Source of the DNA: Rhodanobacteraceae bacterium
Lineage (GTDB): Bacteria; Pseudomonadota; Gammaproteobacteria; Xanthomonadales; SZUA-5
Length of the DNA: 64,000 nt
NCBI GenBank assembly: GCA_016713135.1
Contig: JADJPR010000007.1
Span: forward strand, 62,001 to 126,000
Direction of reading: 5' to 3'
A model generated the notes under the pieces. It saw only the letters and a list, made by a program, of their open reading frames with translations, was not told the origin of the DNA and did no database searches. Positions 10,430-20,035 of this stretch are shown here, in pieces. The position numbers were made by a program, and so were the translations under genes. The first letter of the stretch is position 1; each line of letters starts with the position of its first letter.

Positions 10430-11956
10430 TCACGCGCTGCCTGTCGGCTCCCGCAGCACCTCATCGTGCGGCCGGTAGTTGAGGGCGCAGCGGGAAAGGA
10501 AATCGTCGATCAACGCGAGGTCGTAGCGGTTGGCCTTGGCGCTGGCCGGGATCAGCTTCTCCGGCGGCGGGAACATGCCGTATCCGGCGAAGATGCACTG
10601 CCACGAGAACGGCGCGTAGTAGCCGTCGATGCCGAGGCGCTGGACCTCGGCGTTGAGGTCTTCGCCGCTGTACCAGGTGCGCATCAGCGCGCGCAGGTTC
10701 GGCGGCAGGATCTCGTTGTTCGCGCAGTCGCGCCAGTAGGCACTGTCGCTGCGCGAGGCGAGCTTGAAATGGCAGACGATGTAGTCGCGCACGCCGTCGA
10801 AGCGGCGGTTGATCGCGGCATTGCAGGCGTCGCGGTGCGCGTCGCCGAAGCCGCCGGCTTCGAAGGCCTCGATGAAGCCTTCAACCGTGGCCTGCACCAG
10901 GTGCAGCGCGGTGGCTTCGAGCGGCTCGATGAAGCCCTGCGACAGCCCCACGCCCAGGCAGTTGCGCGCCCAGTGTTGCTCGACCCGGCCGACCTTCATC
11001 GACAGATGGCGCAGCGGCGGGTGCTCGGGCGGAATGCCCAGGTGTGCGCGCAACTCCGCCTCGGCCGCGTCCTTGTCGATATAGCGCGAGCTGTAGACGT
11101 AGCCGTTGCCGACCCGGTTCTGCAGCGGGATGCGCCAGGCCCAGCCGCAGGAAAGCGCGGTGGACGTGGTCTGCGGCACGATGCCGTCGGTGTCGGCGGG
11201 CGTCTGCACCACCACCGCCGAGTCGTTGAACAGGTTCTCGGCAAAGGAGTTGAAGCGCACGCCCAGGGTGTCCTGCAGCAGCAGCGAACGGAAACCGGTG
11301 CTGTCGACGAAGAAATCGCCCTCGATCCGGCGCCCGTCGCTGATGTGCAGCGCGGCGATGTCGCCGTTCTCCGCCTGCTCGACCTGCGCCACCGTGCCCT
11401 CGATGTGGCGCACACCACGCGCCACCTGGTGCTCGCGCAGGAAACGGCCGATCAGCGCCGAGTCGAAGTGGTAGCCGTACCAGCTGCGGAAGGGAAAGCT
11501 GTGCGCGGGCAGCGGCGCCAGCTTGCGCCTGGCCAGGATGCTGGCGAGGAAGAACCGGTCCGGGTGCGCCGGCACGTCGGCGCCGCGGCGGCGCACCGTG
11601 GCGTTGAAGAAGAAGGCCGGTGCGGTGCGCTCGTCGATCTCGTTCGGAAACGGGTGGAAGTAGCTCGCCGCGCCCGGCCGGTCGGACCAGCCACGGAACT
11701 CGATCCCCGCTTTGTAGGTGGCATTGCAGCGCGGCATCCAGTTGGACTCGGCGATGCCGAGCGAATCGAAGAAAGCCTTGAGCTGCGGCGTGGAGCCCTC
11801 GCCCACGCCGATGATCCCAATGTCCGGCGATTCCAGCACCGTGATCTCGAACCCGCGCTCGCCCCAGCGCCGCTGCATCAGGCTGGCCGCCATCCAACCG
11901 GCGGTGCCGCCGCCGAGGACGACGATGCGCAGCGGGCGGGCGGGGGAATCGGTCAT
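10430..11956 (-). CDS. flavin-dependent tryptophan halogenase family protein
   Basis: 508 residues, the usual halogenase length. The N-terminal FAD motif is VVLGGGTAGWMAA (residues about 10-22). GIIGVGEGSTP follows; NATYKAGIEFRGW contains the lysine matching the catalytic Lys of PrnA-type enzymes (forms the chloramine/HOCl relay). The signature WxWxIP is present as CGWAWRIPL. GLSQGFIEPLEATALHL is the late flavin segment. Enzymes of this family use FADH2, oxygen and halide to halogenate tryptophan or other indoles; in Lysobacterales and Caulobacterales many homologues sit in loci for TonB-dependent uptake and have untested substrates. No flavin reductase, transporter or receptor is directly adjacent here. 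Start ATG 11956; a TTG at 11986 is possible but unsupported. Confidence 0.92.
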   Translation of the reverse strand: MTDSPARPLRIVVLGGGTAGWMAASLMQRRWGERGFEITVLESPDIGIIGVGEGSTPQLKAFFDSLGIAESNWMPRCNATYKAGIEFRGWSDRPGAASYFHPFPNEIDERTAPAFFFNATVRRRGADVPAHPDRFFLASILARRKLAPLPAHSFPFRSWYGYHFDSALIGRFLREHQVARGVRHIEGTVAQVEQAENGDIAALHISDGRRIEGDFFVDSTGFRSLLLQDTLGVRFNSFAENLFNDSAVVVQTPADTDGIVPQTTSTALSCGWAWRIPLQNRVGNGYVYSSRYIDKDAAEAELRAHLGIPPEHPPLRHLSMKVGRVEQHWARNCLGVGLSQGFIEPLEATALHLVQATVEGFIEAFEAGGFGDAHRDACNAAINRRFDGVRDYIVCHFKLASRSDSAYWRDCANNEILPPNLRALMRTWYSGEDLNAEVQRLGIDGYYAPFSWQCIFAGYGMFPPPEKLIPASAKANRYDLALIDDFLSRCALNYRPHDEVLREPTGSA

Positions 11957-12130
11957 GTCCGGGGTCTCGGTTGCGGCAGCTGGCAAGAATAACGCTGCGG
12001 AGATCGCCGGGGTCGGGGCCGGAGCCCGGGCAGCGATTGACCGGGCGCAACCCGCACCTTAGGCTCCCGGCGCATCCCGACTGTCTTCCCGAATCGGAGC
12101 GGCGGAGATCGGTCCGCTGCCGGAGGCCTC

Positions 12131-12754
12131 ATGTCATTCGATTCGACGGCAACATCCGAAGTGCCTGACCCGGGTGCTCAGGATGTGGTCTTGTCCCTGC
12201 TGCAGGATGCCAAGACTGACCACCCGGACGCATGGCCTTCCATTTTCGGCTTGCTTTATCAGGATCTGAAGAAGATCGCGCGACGAATCAGTATTGGCCG
12301 GCCGGCCGACCGCACGCTGAATACCACTTCACTGGTCAATGAGTGTTACCTGAGAATTCACATGCATCTGCAGGGCATCAGCGACCGCGACCACTTGCTG
12401 GCACTCTCGGCGCGCGTGATGCGGCACGTCATGTGTGATTATTCGCGGCATCGACTGGCGCAAAAGAACAAGATGGACGGCGTGAGTCTGGATATCGACG
12501 CGCTGGACAACGATATCGCCGGCGAAGCGGGCGATCTGGTCGAGATCGATGATTTGCTGCGCCAGCTGGAATCCAACCAGGAAAGGGCGGCGCGCGTATT
12601 CGAATGCAAGTATTTCTTTGGCATGGATGATCAAGCGACAGCCAACGCCTTGGATCTGAGCCTGCGCACCGTCCAGCGCGAATGGAACCATGCGCGGACC
12701 TGGTTGCGCGAACAGCTCACGGGCGCTTCTGCGGATTCGCGGGGCCCGTCTTAG
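12131..12754 (+). CDS. ECF-like RNA polymerase sigma factor
   Basis: 207 residues of the ECF-like sigma-70 group (the family often adjacent to Ser/Thr kinases). Region 2: ALSARVMRHVMCDYSRHRLAQ near residues 95-115 (the M-R-x-x-x-x-D-Y-x-R pattern); region 4: RVFECKYFFGMDDQATANALDLSLRTVQREWNHARTWL near 155-195 with a helix-turn-helix. GGAGG lies 5 nt before ATG 12131. The kinase gene follows 105 nt downstream on the same strand, and such sigma-kinase pairs are common in Lysobacterales and Acidobacteria, suggesting that the kinase controls the sigma factor. No anti-sigma gene is seen. Confidence 0.9.
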   Translation: MSFDSTATSEVPDPGAQDVVLSLLQDAKTDHPDAWPSIFGLLYQDLKKIARRISIGRPADRTLNTTSLVNECYLRIHMHLQGISDRDHLLALSARVMRHVMCDYSRHRLAQKNKMDGVSLDIDALDNDIAGEAGDLVEIDDLLRQLESNQERAARVFECKYFFGMDDQATANALDLSLRTVQREWNHARTWLREQLTGASADSRGPS

Positions 12755-12859
12755 GCGCAGGTTCATCCGCTGCGCCGGGCGGTTCGCGGCGGCTATCCTT
12801 CCCGACCGACACTGGTTTCTGGCCCCTGGGCGATATTCCGGGGCTTGCAGAGGATTCGC

Positions 12860-15202
12860 ATGAGCCGCTTGACTTGGGACCGCTTCCGCACAGGCCAGGC
12901 ACTGAACGGCCGCCTCGGAGCAGAGCTCGAAGCCCAATCCGGCGTTGGTGCGGCATTGCCGGCGGGGGCGCTGGTGGGCCCCTGGCGGATTGTCGAACTG
13001 TTGGGAACCGGTGGCATGGCCCACGTCTACCTCGCCGAGCGCGCGGATCGCCAGTTCGGACAGCAGGTTGCGCTCAAGCTGGTCCGCCGGAACTTTGCCC
13101 TGATCGACCGCTTGCGCCATGAGCGCAGGATCGTCGCGTCCTTGCGCCATCCGCATATCGTCAGTCTGGTCGATGGCGGCGAAACGGCCGATGGCGATCT
13201 CTGGTTTGCCATGGCGCTGGTCGATGGTGTCGAGATCGACCAGTACGTTCAGCAGAAACAGCTGGACTGGAAGGCGCGCCTGCAGTTGTTCGATGCCGTT
13301 TGCGGAGCGCTCGAATACGCGCATGGATGCGGCTTGATTCACCGGGATATCAAGCCCGCCAATATCCTGGTTGACGCGCATGGCTTGCCGCGGCTGCTGG
13401 ACTTCGGGATTGCCCTGGACGACGGCCCGGGCGACGGCGCGCAGGATCATGTGCTGACACCGGGCTTTGCGAGTCCGGAGCAACTGGCCGGCGAGACCAT
13501 CACCACGCGCTCCGATCTCTACCAGATGGGCCTGGTGCTGCAAGCCCTGTTGGCTCCGCCTGGGAAACTCGCCATGCCGCGGGCGGCGCGCGCGGATGCG
13601 GCAAGGCTGATCGCCCGCGCGACAGCCGCTGATCCTGCGGCGCGCCATGCCAGCGCCACTGCCCTGCGAGAGGACGTCACCTGCCTGCTGGAACGGCGCC
13701 CGATCGCCAGCGATCGGGGTTCGCGGAGCACGCGCGCCGCGCGCATGCTGGAGCGCCACCGGATCGCCTTCGGCGTCGCCCTGGCTGCGTTGCTGGTGCT
13801 CGCCGTCAGCCTGTCGGTCGGCGCCTTGCGCCTGCGCGACGAGCGCAACCAGGCGCTCGCCAACGAGCAGCGCGCCAACTCGATCGCCGACTTCCTGGTC
13901 GGCACGCTGACCCAGGCCAACCCGTATGCCGCCAGCAAAGGCGCCGCAACCATCCTCGACGCGATGGATCGCGCTGCGCAGACACTGAACGACAACCTCG
14001 CGACCTCGCCCGACCTGCGGCGCGAACTGCGCCAGACCATCGGCACGGTCTACATGGACCTCGATGAGGCCCGGCGCTGCCTGGAACTGCTGGGTAGCGA
14101 CCAGGCCAGCGCCGATCTGCAGGCTGCCGCCGCCACCGACAGGGCGCGCAGCATGATCCTGCGCGCCGGCTGCCATACGGCGCTGGATGAGCGTGCCGAG
14201 GCGACGCGCTGGCTGGACTCCGCAAGCAGCGTGCTGGAGGGCGACGGCAGCGTCAGGGCAGACCAACTGCGCGCTTTCATCTTGGTCGAGCAGGGGGAGT
14301 TGCTCGCCCTGGATGCCCGTTGGGACGAGTCCAACCGGATGCTGGAGCGCGGGCTTGCGCTGGCCGAGCGTTCCGGCTCCCTGGAGCAGCAATACCGGGC
14401 GAATCGCTTCCTCGGCAACAACTTCCAGGCGGCGAACGACAACGAGCGCGCGGTGGTCATGCTCGAAAAGGCCTTGCAGCTCGCGTCTTCTGCGCTCGGG
14501 CCTACCCATCGCAACACACTCACCACGGCCGGTGGCCTGGGGATGGTGCAAGCCAAACTCGGGCGCTGGAAAGAGGCGGAAGCGACGATTCTGGCCGCAC
14601 TGCGCGCATCAGAGACGATCCGACACCGGGATGCGGGCGCCGAGATGGTCGTTGCGCAACTGCGGGAAAACTATTCCGCGATCCTCTGGAACCAGAACCG
14701 GCTTGCGGAATGTATCGACCAGGCGTTGTTGTCGCTGGAGATCTACCAGCGCATGACCGCCGCAAACAGCTCGCAAGGATTCAATCCGGCATGGCGCGTG
14801 GCGACGTGCGCTTACCAGAGCAAGGATCTCGATCGCGCTTTCGACTACGCACAGAAATCTCTGGCCTACGCGCGCAACGGCGTACCGATGGGCGGGATCA
14901 ATTCCCTGCGCATGCTGGCCGCCGTTTCGGCCAGGCGCAATGACCTGGCCGAGGCCCGCCGATACCTGGATGAAGCCGACGCCGCGGTGGCGCGCACGCA
15001 AGTAACCAATCCCAACATCCTGACCGCTCTTCACCTCACGCGCGCGCTGCTGGCGGCCCGTTCGGGCGAGGTGGAGTCCGCGCGAGCGCAGCTTGAAACC
15101 GCAGATGCCAGCGTGGCGCCGGCCGGCAAGTACGCAGCCTGGCTGCGGCAGGAGCGCGACGAGATCGAAGCCATGATCCCGGCCGCGCTCACAGTTCCCT
15201 GA
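12860..15202 (+). CDS. membrane Ser/Thr protein kinase with TPR-like C-terminal region
   Basis: 780 residues. Hanks-type kinase domain about 30-285: LLGTGGMAHVYLAER (P-loop), VALKLV (catalytic Lys), HRDIKPANILV (catalytic loop), LLDFGIAL (DFG), ASPEQLAG (activation segment end), SDLYQMG. A single membrane segment at about 299-321 (IAFGVALAALLVLAVSLSVG) is followed by a long, alpha-helical, probably periplasmic part with TPR-like repeats (for example LERGLALAERSGSLEQQYRANRFLG, GGLGMVQAKLGRWKEAEATI). AGAGGA sits 5 nt before ATG 12860, favouring it over TTG 12845. Likely a sensor kinase working with the sigma factor just upstream; ligand and substrates are unknown. Confidence 0.92.
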   Translation: MSRLTWDRFRTGQALNGRLGAELEAQSGVGAALPAGALVGPWRIVELLGTGGMAHVYLAERADRQFGQQVALKLVRRNFALIDRLRHERRIVASLRHPHIVSLVDGGETADGDLWFAMALVDGVEIDQYVQQKQLDWKARLQLFDAVCGALEYAHGCGLIHRDIKPANILVDAHGLPRLLDFGIALDDGPGDGAQDHVLTPGFASPEQLAGETITTRSDLYQMGLVLQALLAPPGKLAMPRAARADAARLIARATAADPAARHASATALREDVTCLLERRPIASDRGSRSTRAARMLERHRIAFGVALAALLVLAVSLSVGALRLRDERNQALANEQRANSIADFLVGTLTQANPYAASKGAATILDAMDRAAQTLNDNLATSPDLRRELRQTIGTVYMDLDEARRCLELLGSDQASADLQAAAATDRARSMILRAGCHTALDERAEATRWLDSASSVLEGDGSVRADQLRAFILVEQGELLALDARWDESNRMLERGLALAERSGSLEQQYRANRFLGNNFQAANDNERAVVMLEKALQLASSALGPTHRNTLTTAGGLGMVQAKLGRWKEAEATILAALRASETIRHRDAGAEMVVAQLRENYSAILWNQNRLAECIDQALLSLEIYQRMTAANSSQGFNPAWRVATCAYQSKDLDRAFDYAQKSLAYARNGVPMGGINSLRMLAAVSARRNDLAEARRYLDEADAAVARTQVTNPNILTALHLTRALLAARSGEVESARAQLETADASVAPAGKYAAWLRQERDEIEAMIPAALTVP

Positions 15203-15252
15203 GCCTGGCAGCCACCGCGGCCGCGTGCCGCGGACCGGTTGCAGGTGGCCGG

Positions 15253-16092
15253 TCAGTTGCTCACCATGACCCAGCCGTCCACACGTTCGAAAGCCAGCGA
15301 AAGTCCGTCTGTACTGGTGTTGCGAGCGCACAGGCCGACTCGGAAACTGCCTGCAGTGGCCACCAGCAGGGTTTGCGAGCCACCCAGTTGCCGGTATTGC
15401 CCCTGGGAACCATCGGGGAAATTTGTCTCCAAGCCGGTGCCGCCATTGATCGGCGTGAGGGTTCCGCCGGCCGTCGGCTGCATGCAGATCGCGGAATATG
15501 CGCGAAGGCCCCCACCCACTACCGTCCGGAAAGATCCGAAGACGCTCGCGGTGATGCGCTGCCCGGTGGCGACTGAAACCGTGGCTTGCGGGCCGGCAAA
15601 AGTCCATGGAGCGCTGGGGCCGCCAGCCGGGATCGAGGAGGCGACGCTCCCACTCAGACTGGTGATCGACGGGATGATTGTGCGCGGATTGGTGGGGGGC
15701 ACGTTGAGCGCATACTGCGCATAGGGCGCGGCGGTCAGTTCCTGACGCCCGGCCAGCAGCTCATAGGTGCCGCTGGAGGCGCCGTCGCGCACGGCGATTG
15801 CCAGCCAGCGCTGCTCGCCGGTGAAGTAGCCACCGCCGAAATCAAGCTGCACGGTGAACACGCCGTTCTCCACCGGGACATCGTCGAACTGCACGGGATC
15901 CACCGACAAGGTCCCCAGCCCCGTCGCCACATCGTGCAGCGTGAACGAGAGGTCATAGAGTCCATTGGCGGGTGCGTTGTTGTCGGTCAGACGCCCCTGG
16001 TAAGTGAACGCATCGCCGGCCGGCGCTGCCTCCACGAAGCTGCCGTACAGGGTGAGCGCCCCGATGGCCGCAAAGCAGATCGACTTGTTCAT
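15253..16092 (-). CDS. secreted protein of unknown function
   Basis: 279 residues with a signal peptide (residues 1-22, ending VEAAPA). The mature start GDAFTYQGRLTDNNAPANGLYDLSFTLHD is a recurring head of secreted proteins in many environmental bacteria; the remainder is beta-rich, with TAAPYAQYALNVPP in the middle and a jelly-roll-like C-terminus. Two cysteines (CMQP, GLCARN) could pair. No enzymatic motif is visible. It is transcribed right after the 100-residue secreted protein (2-nt gap), so both are probably one unit. Convergent with the kinase gene, whose stop is 50 nt away. Confidence 0.75.
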   Translation of the reverse strand: MNKSICFAAIGALTLYGSFVEAAPAGDAFTYQGRLTDNNAPANGLYDLSFTLHDVATGLGTLSVDPVQFDDVPVENGVFTVQLDFGGGYFTGEQRWLAIAVRDGASSGTYELLAGRQELTAAPYAQYALNVPPTNPRTIIPSITSLSGSVASSIPAGGPSAPWTFAGPQATVSVATGQRITASVFGSFRTVVGGGLRAYSAICMQPTAGGTLTPINGGTGLETNFPDGSQGQYRQLGGSQTLLVATAGSFRVGLCARNTSTDGLSLAFERVDGWVMVSN

Positions 16093-16094
16093 GA

Positions 16095-16397
16095 TTAGCC
16101 CTCGAAACCGTTGCTGAAAATGCCGCTGTTTGCGGATGTGGGTGCCGTGGCGGCCGGCCAGAAGCCGCCGCTGACGCTGAAGCGGGGACCTTGCAGCCGG
16201 GGGGCGGCGTCATGCTGGCCGGCGGTGCCTTCGATCGCGAATCGTGTGCCCTGGCTGTGCTGGCCGCCCGCGTCGACCGTCATCGCTTTCAACTCGAATC
16301 GCCCGGCAGCCTGGGCCTGCCCGATGAGGGCCATGCCGAGCAGCAAGGCCCAGCCCAACCGCGGTTCTCTCCGTTCGAGCATGCCGCCCTTGTTCAT
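16095..16397 (-). CDS. small secreted protein ending in IFSNGFEG
   Basis: 100 residues. A basic start, a hydrophobic stretch (GWALLLGMALIGQAQAA) and a signal cleavage site give an exported product of about 70 residues. The body (FELKAMTVDAGGQHSQGTRFAIEGTAGQ...RFSVSGGFWPA) resembles short proteins with a repeated SGGxxW pattern. The C-terminal IFSNGFEG recalls the IFxDGFE-type tails seen on many exported Lysobacterales proteins and may be a sorting or modification signal; this is inference. AGGGAG lies 7 nt before ATG 16397. First gene of a two-gene unit with the 279-residue secreted protein. Confidence 0.72.
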   Translation of the reverse strand: MNKGGMLERREPRLGWALLLGMALIGQAQAAGRFELKAMTVDAGGQHSQGTRFAIEGTAGQHDAAPRLQGPRFSVSGGFWPAATAPTSANSGIFSNGFEG

Positions 16398-16591
16398 CGC
16401 CAACTCCCTGGTCAGACGCGTTGTGCGTTACACCTTCGGAAGCGCGGGACCAGCAGAGGGTTCGCCACGTCAATTGCAAAACAATGTCGCTATTTCGATG
16501 CGGGGGACTGCCTGGGGCGCTGGCGACGATGCACGGGGCGAGGGCCCGGAGAAGCCCGTCTTTCGCCCGCCGCAGATGGCAGAATCCCCGC

Positions 16592-17557
16592 ATGCCTGCC
16601 CCCAAGCCCACGGCGCCGAGCCGCCCGCACTATCGTCTGGTGGAAACCCAGGGCGGACGCCGCGTGGTCGCAGCGGCCGCCGTCGAACCCGCGCGCCCCT
16701 CGCGCTGGTCCGCTTATGCGCGCCTGATGCGGCTGGACAAGCCGATCGGCATCCTGCTGCTGCTGTGGCCCACGCTGTGGGCGCTGTGGCTCGCGACGAA
16801 GGGCATTCCGGCCTACGGCACGTTGGCGATCTTCGTCGCCGGGGTGGTGCTGACGCGCTCGGCGGGCTGCGTGATCAACGACTACGCGGACCGCTGGCTG
16901 GACCCGAATGTCGCGCGCACGAAGCAGCGGCCGCTGGCGAGCGGTGAAGTGGGTGGTACCGAGGCCTTGGCGCTTTTCGTCGTGCTGATGTTGGTGGCCT
17001 TCGCGCTGGTGCTGCTGACCAACAGGCTGACGGTTTACCTGTCGCTGGCCGCGGCGGCGCTGGCGGTCAGCTACCCCTACATGAAGCGGCTCATCTGGTT
17101 CCCGCAGTTGGTCCTCGGCGCCGCCTTCAGCATGTCGATCCCGATGGCCTGGACCGCGATCCAGGGCACCATCGAGCCGATCGCGGTGCTGCTGTTCTGC
17201 GCCAACCTGCTGTGGACCACCGCCTACGACACGCTCTACGCGATGGTCGACCGCGACGACGACATCGAGGCGGGCGCGCGTTCTACCGCGATCCTGTTTG
17301 GTGAGCTTGACCTGGTCGCCACCGGCATCCTGCACGGCTCGGCGCTGGCGACGCTCGCGCTGGTTGGCCATCGCGCGGAGCTCGGCTGGCCGTTTTTCGC
17401 CGGCCTGGGCGTCGCCGCGCTGCTGGTCGCCTGGCAGCTGTGGAGCGCGCGCGAGCGCGAGCGCGACGCCTGTTTCCGCGCCTTCCTCAACAACAACTGG
17501 GTCGGTGCAGCGGTGTTCGCGGGGATTGCCGGGAGCTATTGGCTCGAGTTGGTCTGA
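16592..17557 (+). CDS. ubiA: 4-hydroxybenzoate polyprenyltransferase
   Basis: 321 residues, an integral membrane enzyme attaching the polyprenyl tail to 4-hydroxybenzoate in ubiquinone synthesis. After an N-terminal extension of about 35 residues comes MRLDKPIGILLLLWPTLWALW, the classic UbiA start. The two Asp-rich Mg-diphosphate motifs are NDYADRWLD (near 97) and DRDDDIEAG (near 220). About eight membrane helices are visible, ending NNNWVGAAVFAGIAGSYWLEL. The ATG at 16592 was chosen for the shortest reasonable extension. The gene is alone on this strand; its downstream gap is filled by palindromes before convergent prlC. Confidence 0.94.
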   Translation: MPAPKPTAPSRPHYRLVETQGGRRVVAAAAVEPARPSRWSAYARLMRLDKPIGILLLLWPTLWALWLATKGIPAYGTLAIFVAGVVLTRSAGCVINDYADRWLDPNVARTKQRPLASGEVGGTEALALFVVLMLVAFALVLLTNRLTVYLSLAAAALAVSYPYMKRLIWFPQLVLGAAFSMSIPMAWTAIQGTIEPIAVLLFCANLLWTTAYDTLYAMVDRDDDIEAGARSTAILFGELDLVATGILHGSALATLALVGHRAELGWPFFAGLGVAALLVAWQLWSARERERDACFRAFLNNNWVGAAVFAGIAGSYWLELV

Positions 17558-17575
17558 TATCGATTGCTCGCCCCC

Positions 17576-17752
17576 GCGCCGAGCAAGCTCGGCGCTACAG
17601 AAGGCGGACAGCGCCGAGTAAGAAGGCGGCCGACGCCGCGCGAGTTCGGCGTTACGGGAGGTCGGCCGACGCCGAGCAAGCTCGGCGCTACAGAAGGCGG
17701 GACCTGCGCGACATCGAGGCGGTTTGCCCGTAGAGCGGAGCTTGCTCCGCTG
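17576..17752. repeat. cluster of short palindromes (GCCGAGCAAGCTCGGC type)
   Basis: Four related palindromes fill the gap between convergent ubiA and prlC: about 17577-17599, 17632-17656, 17668-17692 (GCCGAGCAAGCTCGGCGCTAC core) and a different one at 17731-17750 (AGCGGAGCTTGCTCCGCT). They resemble REP units and can act as bidirectional transcription ends for both genes. Confidence 0.7.
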
Positions 17753-17754
17753 CC

Positions 17755-19791
17755 TCAAGCGGCCAGCCCGTAGCTCTCCAGCAGCGCATCCACCTGCGGT
17801 TCGCGGCCGCGGAAGGCGGTGAACGAGGCCAGCGCCGGACGCGAGCCGCCGACCGCGAGCACCTCGCGGCGGAACTTCGCGCCGGTGTCCGCATCCAGCA
17901 CCCCGGCTGCCTCGAAGGCGGCGTAGGCATCGGCGCTCAGTACTTCCGCCCAGAGATAACTGTAGTAGCCCGCCGCATATCCGCCGGCGAAGACATGCCC
18001 AAAGCTCATCGGAAAACGGTGCCAGGCCGGCGGCTTGAGCACCGACACCTCCTCGCGCACCTCGGCCAGCAGTTCCAGCACGCGCGCGCCTTGGCCGGGC
18101 TCGAACTCCAGGTGCAGGCGGAAGTCGAACAGGCCGAACTCGAGCTGGCGTACCAGGAACAGCCCGGCGTGGAAATGGCGGGTGGCCAGCAGCCGGCGGA
18201 ACAGGTCCTCGGGCATCGGCGCGCCGGTGTCGACGTGCGCCGCAAAGCGGTCCAGGCCCTCGCGGGTCCAGCAGAAGTTCTCCATGAACTGGCTCGGCAG
18301 CTCCACCGCATCCCATTCCACGCCGCTGATGCCGGAGACGCCGCGCGCCTCGACCTGGGTCAGCATGTGGTGCAGGCCGTGGCCGAACTCGTGGAACAGC
18401 GTGGTCACGTCGTCGTGTGTCAGCAGCGACGGTTTGCCGCCGACCGGCGGCGCGAAATTGCAGGTCAGGTAGGCCACCGGGCGCTCGATGCCATCGGCGC
18501 GCCGGAAGCGGGTGCGGCAGACGTCCATCCACGCACCGCCGCGCTTCTTCGCGCGGGCGTAGGCGTCGAGGTAGAAGGCGGCGACCACCCGTTCGTCGCG
18601 GTCGACCAGTTCGTAGTAGCGCACATCGGCATGCCAAACCGGCACCCCGGCGCGTTCCAGCACGCGCACCCCGAACAGCGACTCGGTCAGGCCGAACAGC
18701 CCTTCGAGCACGCGCGGCAGCGGGAAATACGGTTTCAGTTCCTCGTCCGACAACTGATAGCGCGCCTGGCGCAGCTTTTCGGACACATACGGGACGTCCC
18801 AGGGCTGCAGGTCCTCGATACCGCATTCGCTGCGCGCGAACGCGGCGAGGTCGGCCAGCTCGCGCTGCGCCGCCGGCCGCGCGCGGCCGACGATGTCGCG
18901 CAGGAATCCGAGCACCCGCTCGGGCGTGGGCGCCATCTTGGTCGCCAGCGACAGCGTCGCCGGGTTGGCGTAGCCGAGCAGGCGCGCCGCCTCGTGGCGC
19001 AGCGCCATGATCTGCTCGATCCGCGGACTGTTGTCGAACTGCCCGGCCTGTGGCCCCTGGTCGGAGGCGCGCGTGCCGTAGGCGGTGTACGCCTCCTGGC
19101 GCAAGGCGCGGTCGTCGGCGTAGGTGATCACCGCGTTGTAGGCCGGGAACTGCAGCGACAGCGCGTGGCCCTCCAGTTCGTGGTCGGCCGCCGCCTGCGC
19201 CAGCACGGCGCGCTCGGATTCGGGGATGCCGGCCAGCTCGGCCTCGGACAGCGGGCGCACATAGGCGTCCGTGGCGTCCATCACCGCCTGTTCGAAGGCG
19301 GTCTCCAGTTGCGCCGATTCGCGCGAAATCTCGCGGAAGCGCGTGCGCGCCGGCTCCTCCAGACCCACGCCCGATAGTTCGAAGTCGCGCAATTCATGCT
19401 CGATCACCGCCTGCTGGTCGCGCCTGAGCCTGGCGAAATCCGGCGACTGTCGCAGCCGCTTCATCGCCTCGAACAGGCCCCGATGCTGTCCCAGTTCGCT
19501 GCTGAAATCGGTGATCTGGTCCAGCGCCGGCTGGTAGACCTTGCGCAGCGCCTCCGAATCCGCCACTGAATGCAAATGGGTCACCGGACCCCAGGCCTGC
19601 TCCAGGGCGGCTTCCTCGGCCTCCAGCGGCGCCATCAGGCTATCCCAGGTGGGCGTCTTGCCGGCGTGCGCGAGGACTTCCTCGACTCTCTCCTTGTAAC
19701 GCGAAAGACAGGCGTCGATCGCCGGCAGCACATGCTCGGGGGCAATGCGGTCGAAGGCGGGCAGGGCGGAGGATTCGAGCAAGGGATTCAT
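17755..19791 (-). CDS. prlC: oligopeptidase A (M3 metallopeptidase)
   Basis: 678 residues, matching the family length (E. coli 680). The zinc site is FHEFGHGLHHML near residue 470 with the third ligand Glu in the GVEWDAVELPSQFMENF segment. The typical M3 flow is present: an N-terminal helical half (LPAFDRIAPEHVLPAIDA, ITDFSSELGQHRGLFEA), YYELVDRDERVVAAFYLDAYARAKKRGGAWMD, and the tail GYYSYLWAEVLSADAYAAFE. It degrades oligopeptides and cleaved signal peptides in the cytoplasm. The ATG at 19791 is chosen by family; further upstream the frame stays open only through heptamer repeats. No clear ribosome site. Confidence 0.95.
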   Translation of the reverse strand: MNPLLESSALPAFDRIAPEHVLPAIDACLSRYKERVEEVLAHAGKTPTWDSLMAPLEAEEAALEQAWGPVTHLHSVADSEALRKVYQPALDQITDFSSELGQHRGLFEAMKRLRQSPDFARLRRDQQAVIEHELRDFELSGVGLEEPARTRFREISRESAQLETAFEQAVMDATDAYVRPLSEAELAGIPESERAVLAQAAADHELEGHALSLQFPAYNAVITYADDRALRQEAYTAYGTRASDQGPQAGQFDNSPRIEQIMALRHEAARLLGYANPATLSLATKMAPTPERVLGFLRDIVGRARPAAQRELADLAAFARSECGIEDLQPWDVPYVSEKLRQARYQLSDEELKPYFPLPRVLEGLFGLTESLFGVRVLERAGVPVWHADVRYYELVDRDERVVAAFYLDAYARAKKRGGAWMDVCRTRFRRADGIERPVAYLTCNFAPPVGGKPSLLTHDDVTTLFHEFGHGLHHMLTQVEARGVSGISGVEWDAVELPSQFMENFCWTREGLDRFAAHVDTGAPMPEDLFRRLLATRHFHAGLFLVRQLEFGLFDFRLHLEFEPGQGARVLELLAEVREEVSVLKPPAWHRFPMSFGHVFAGGYAAGYYSYLWAEVLSADAYAAFEAAGVLDADTGAKFRREVLAVGGSRPALASFTAFRGREPQVDALLESYGLAA

Positions 19792-19872
19792 TCTGGGACG
19801 GGGGTGGTTGCGATGGACCGAGGATAGATGGGGGCGGGGGGAGGGGTGTGCAATGGTCTCGGGGGCGCGGTT

Positions 19873-19968
<96 letters not shown>

Positions 19969-20035
19969 TTGTGGGAGCGGGCTCTGCCCGCGATCTTTTC
20001 GCTGTCGCTGTCTCTCTTTGCTTGTCGCTTCAAGG

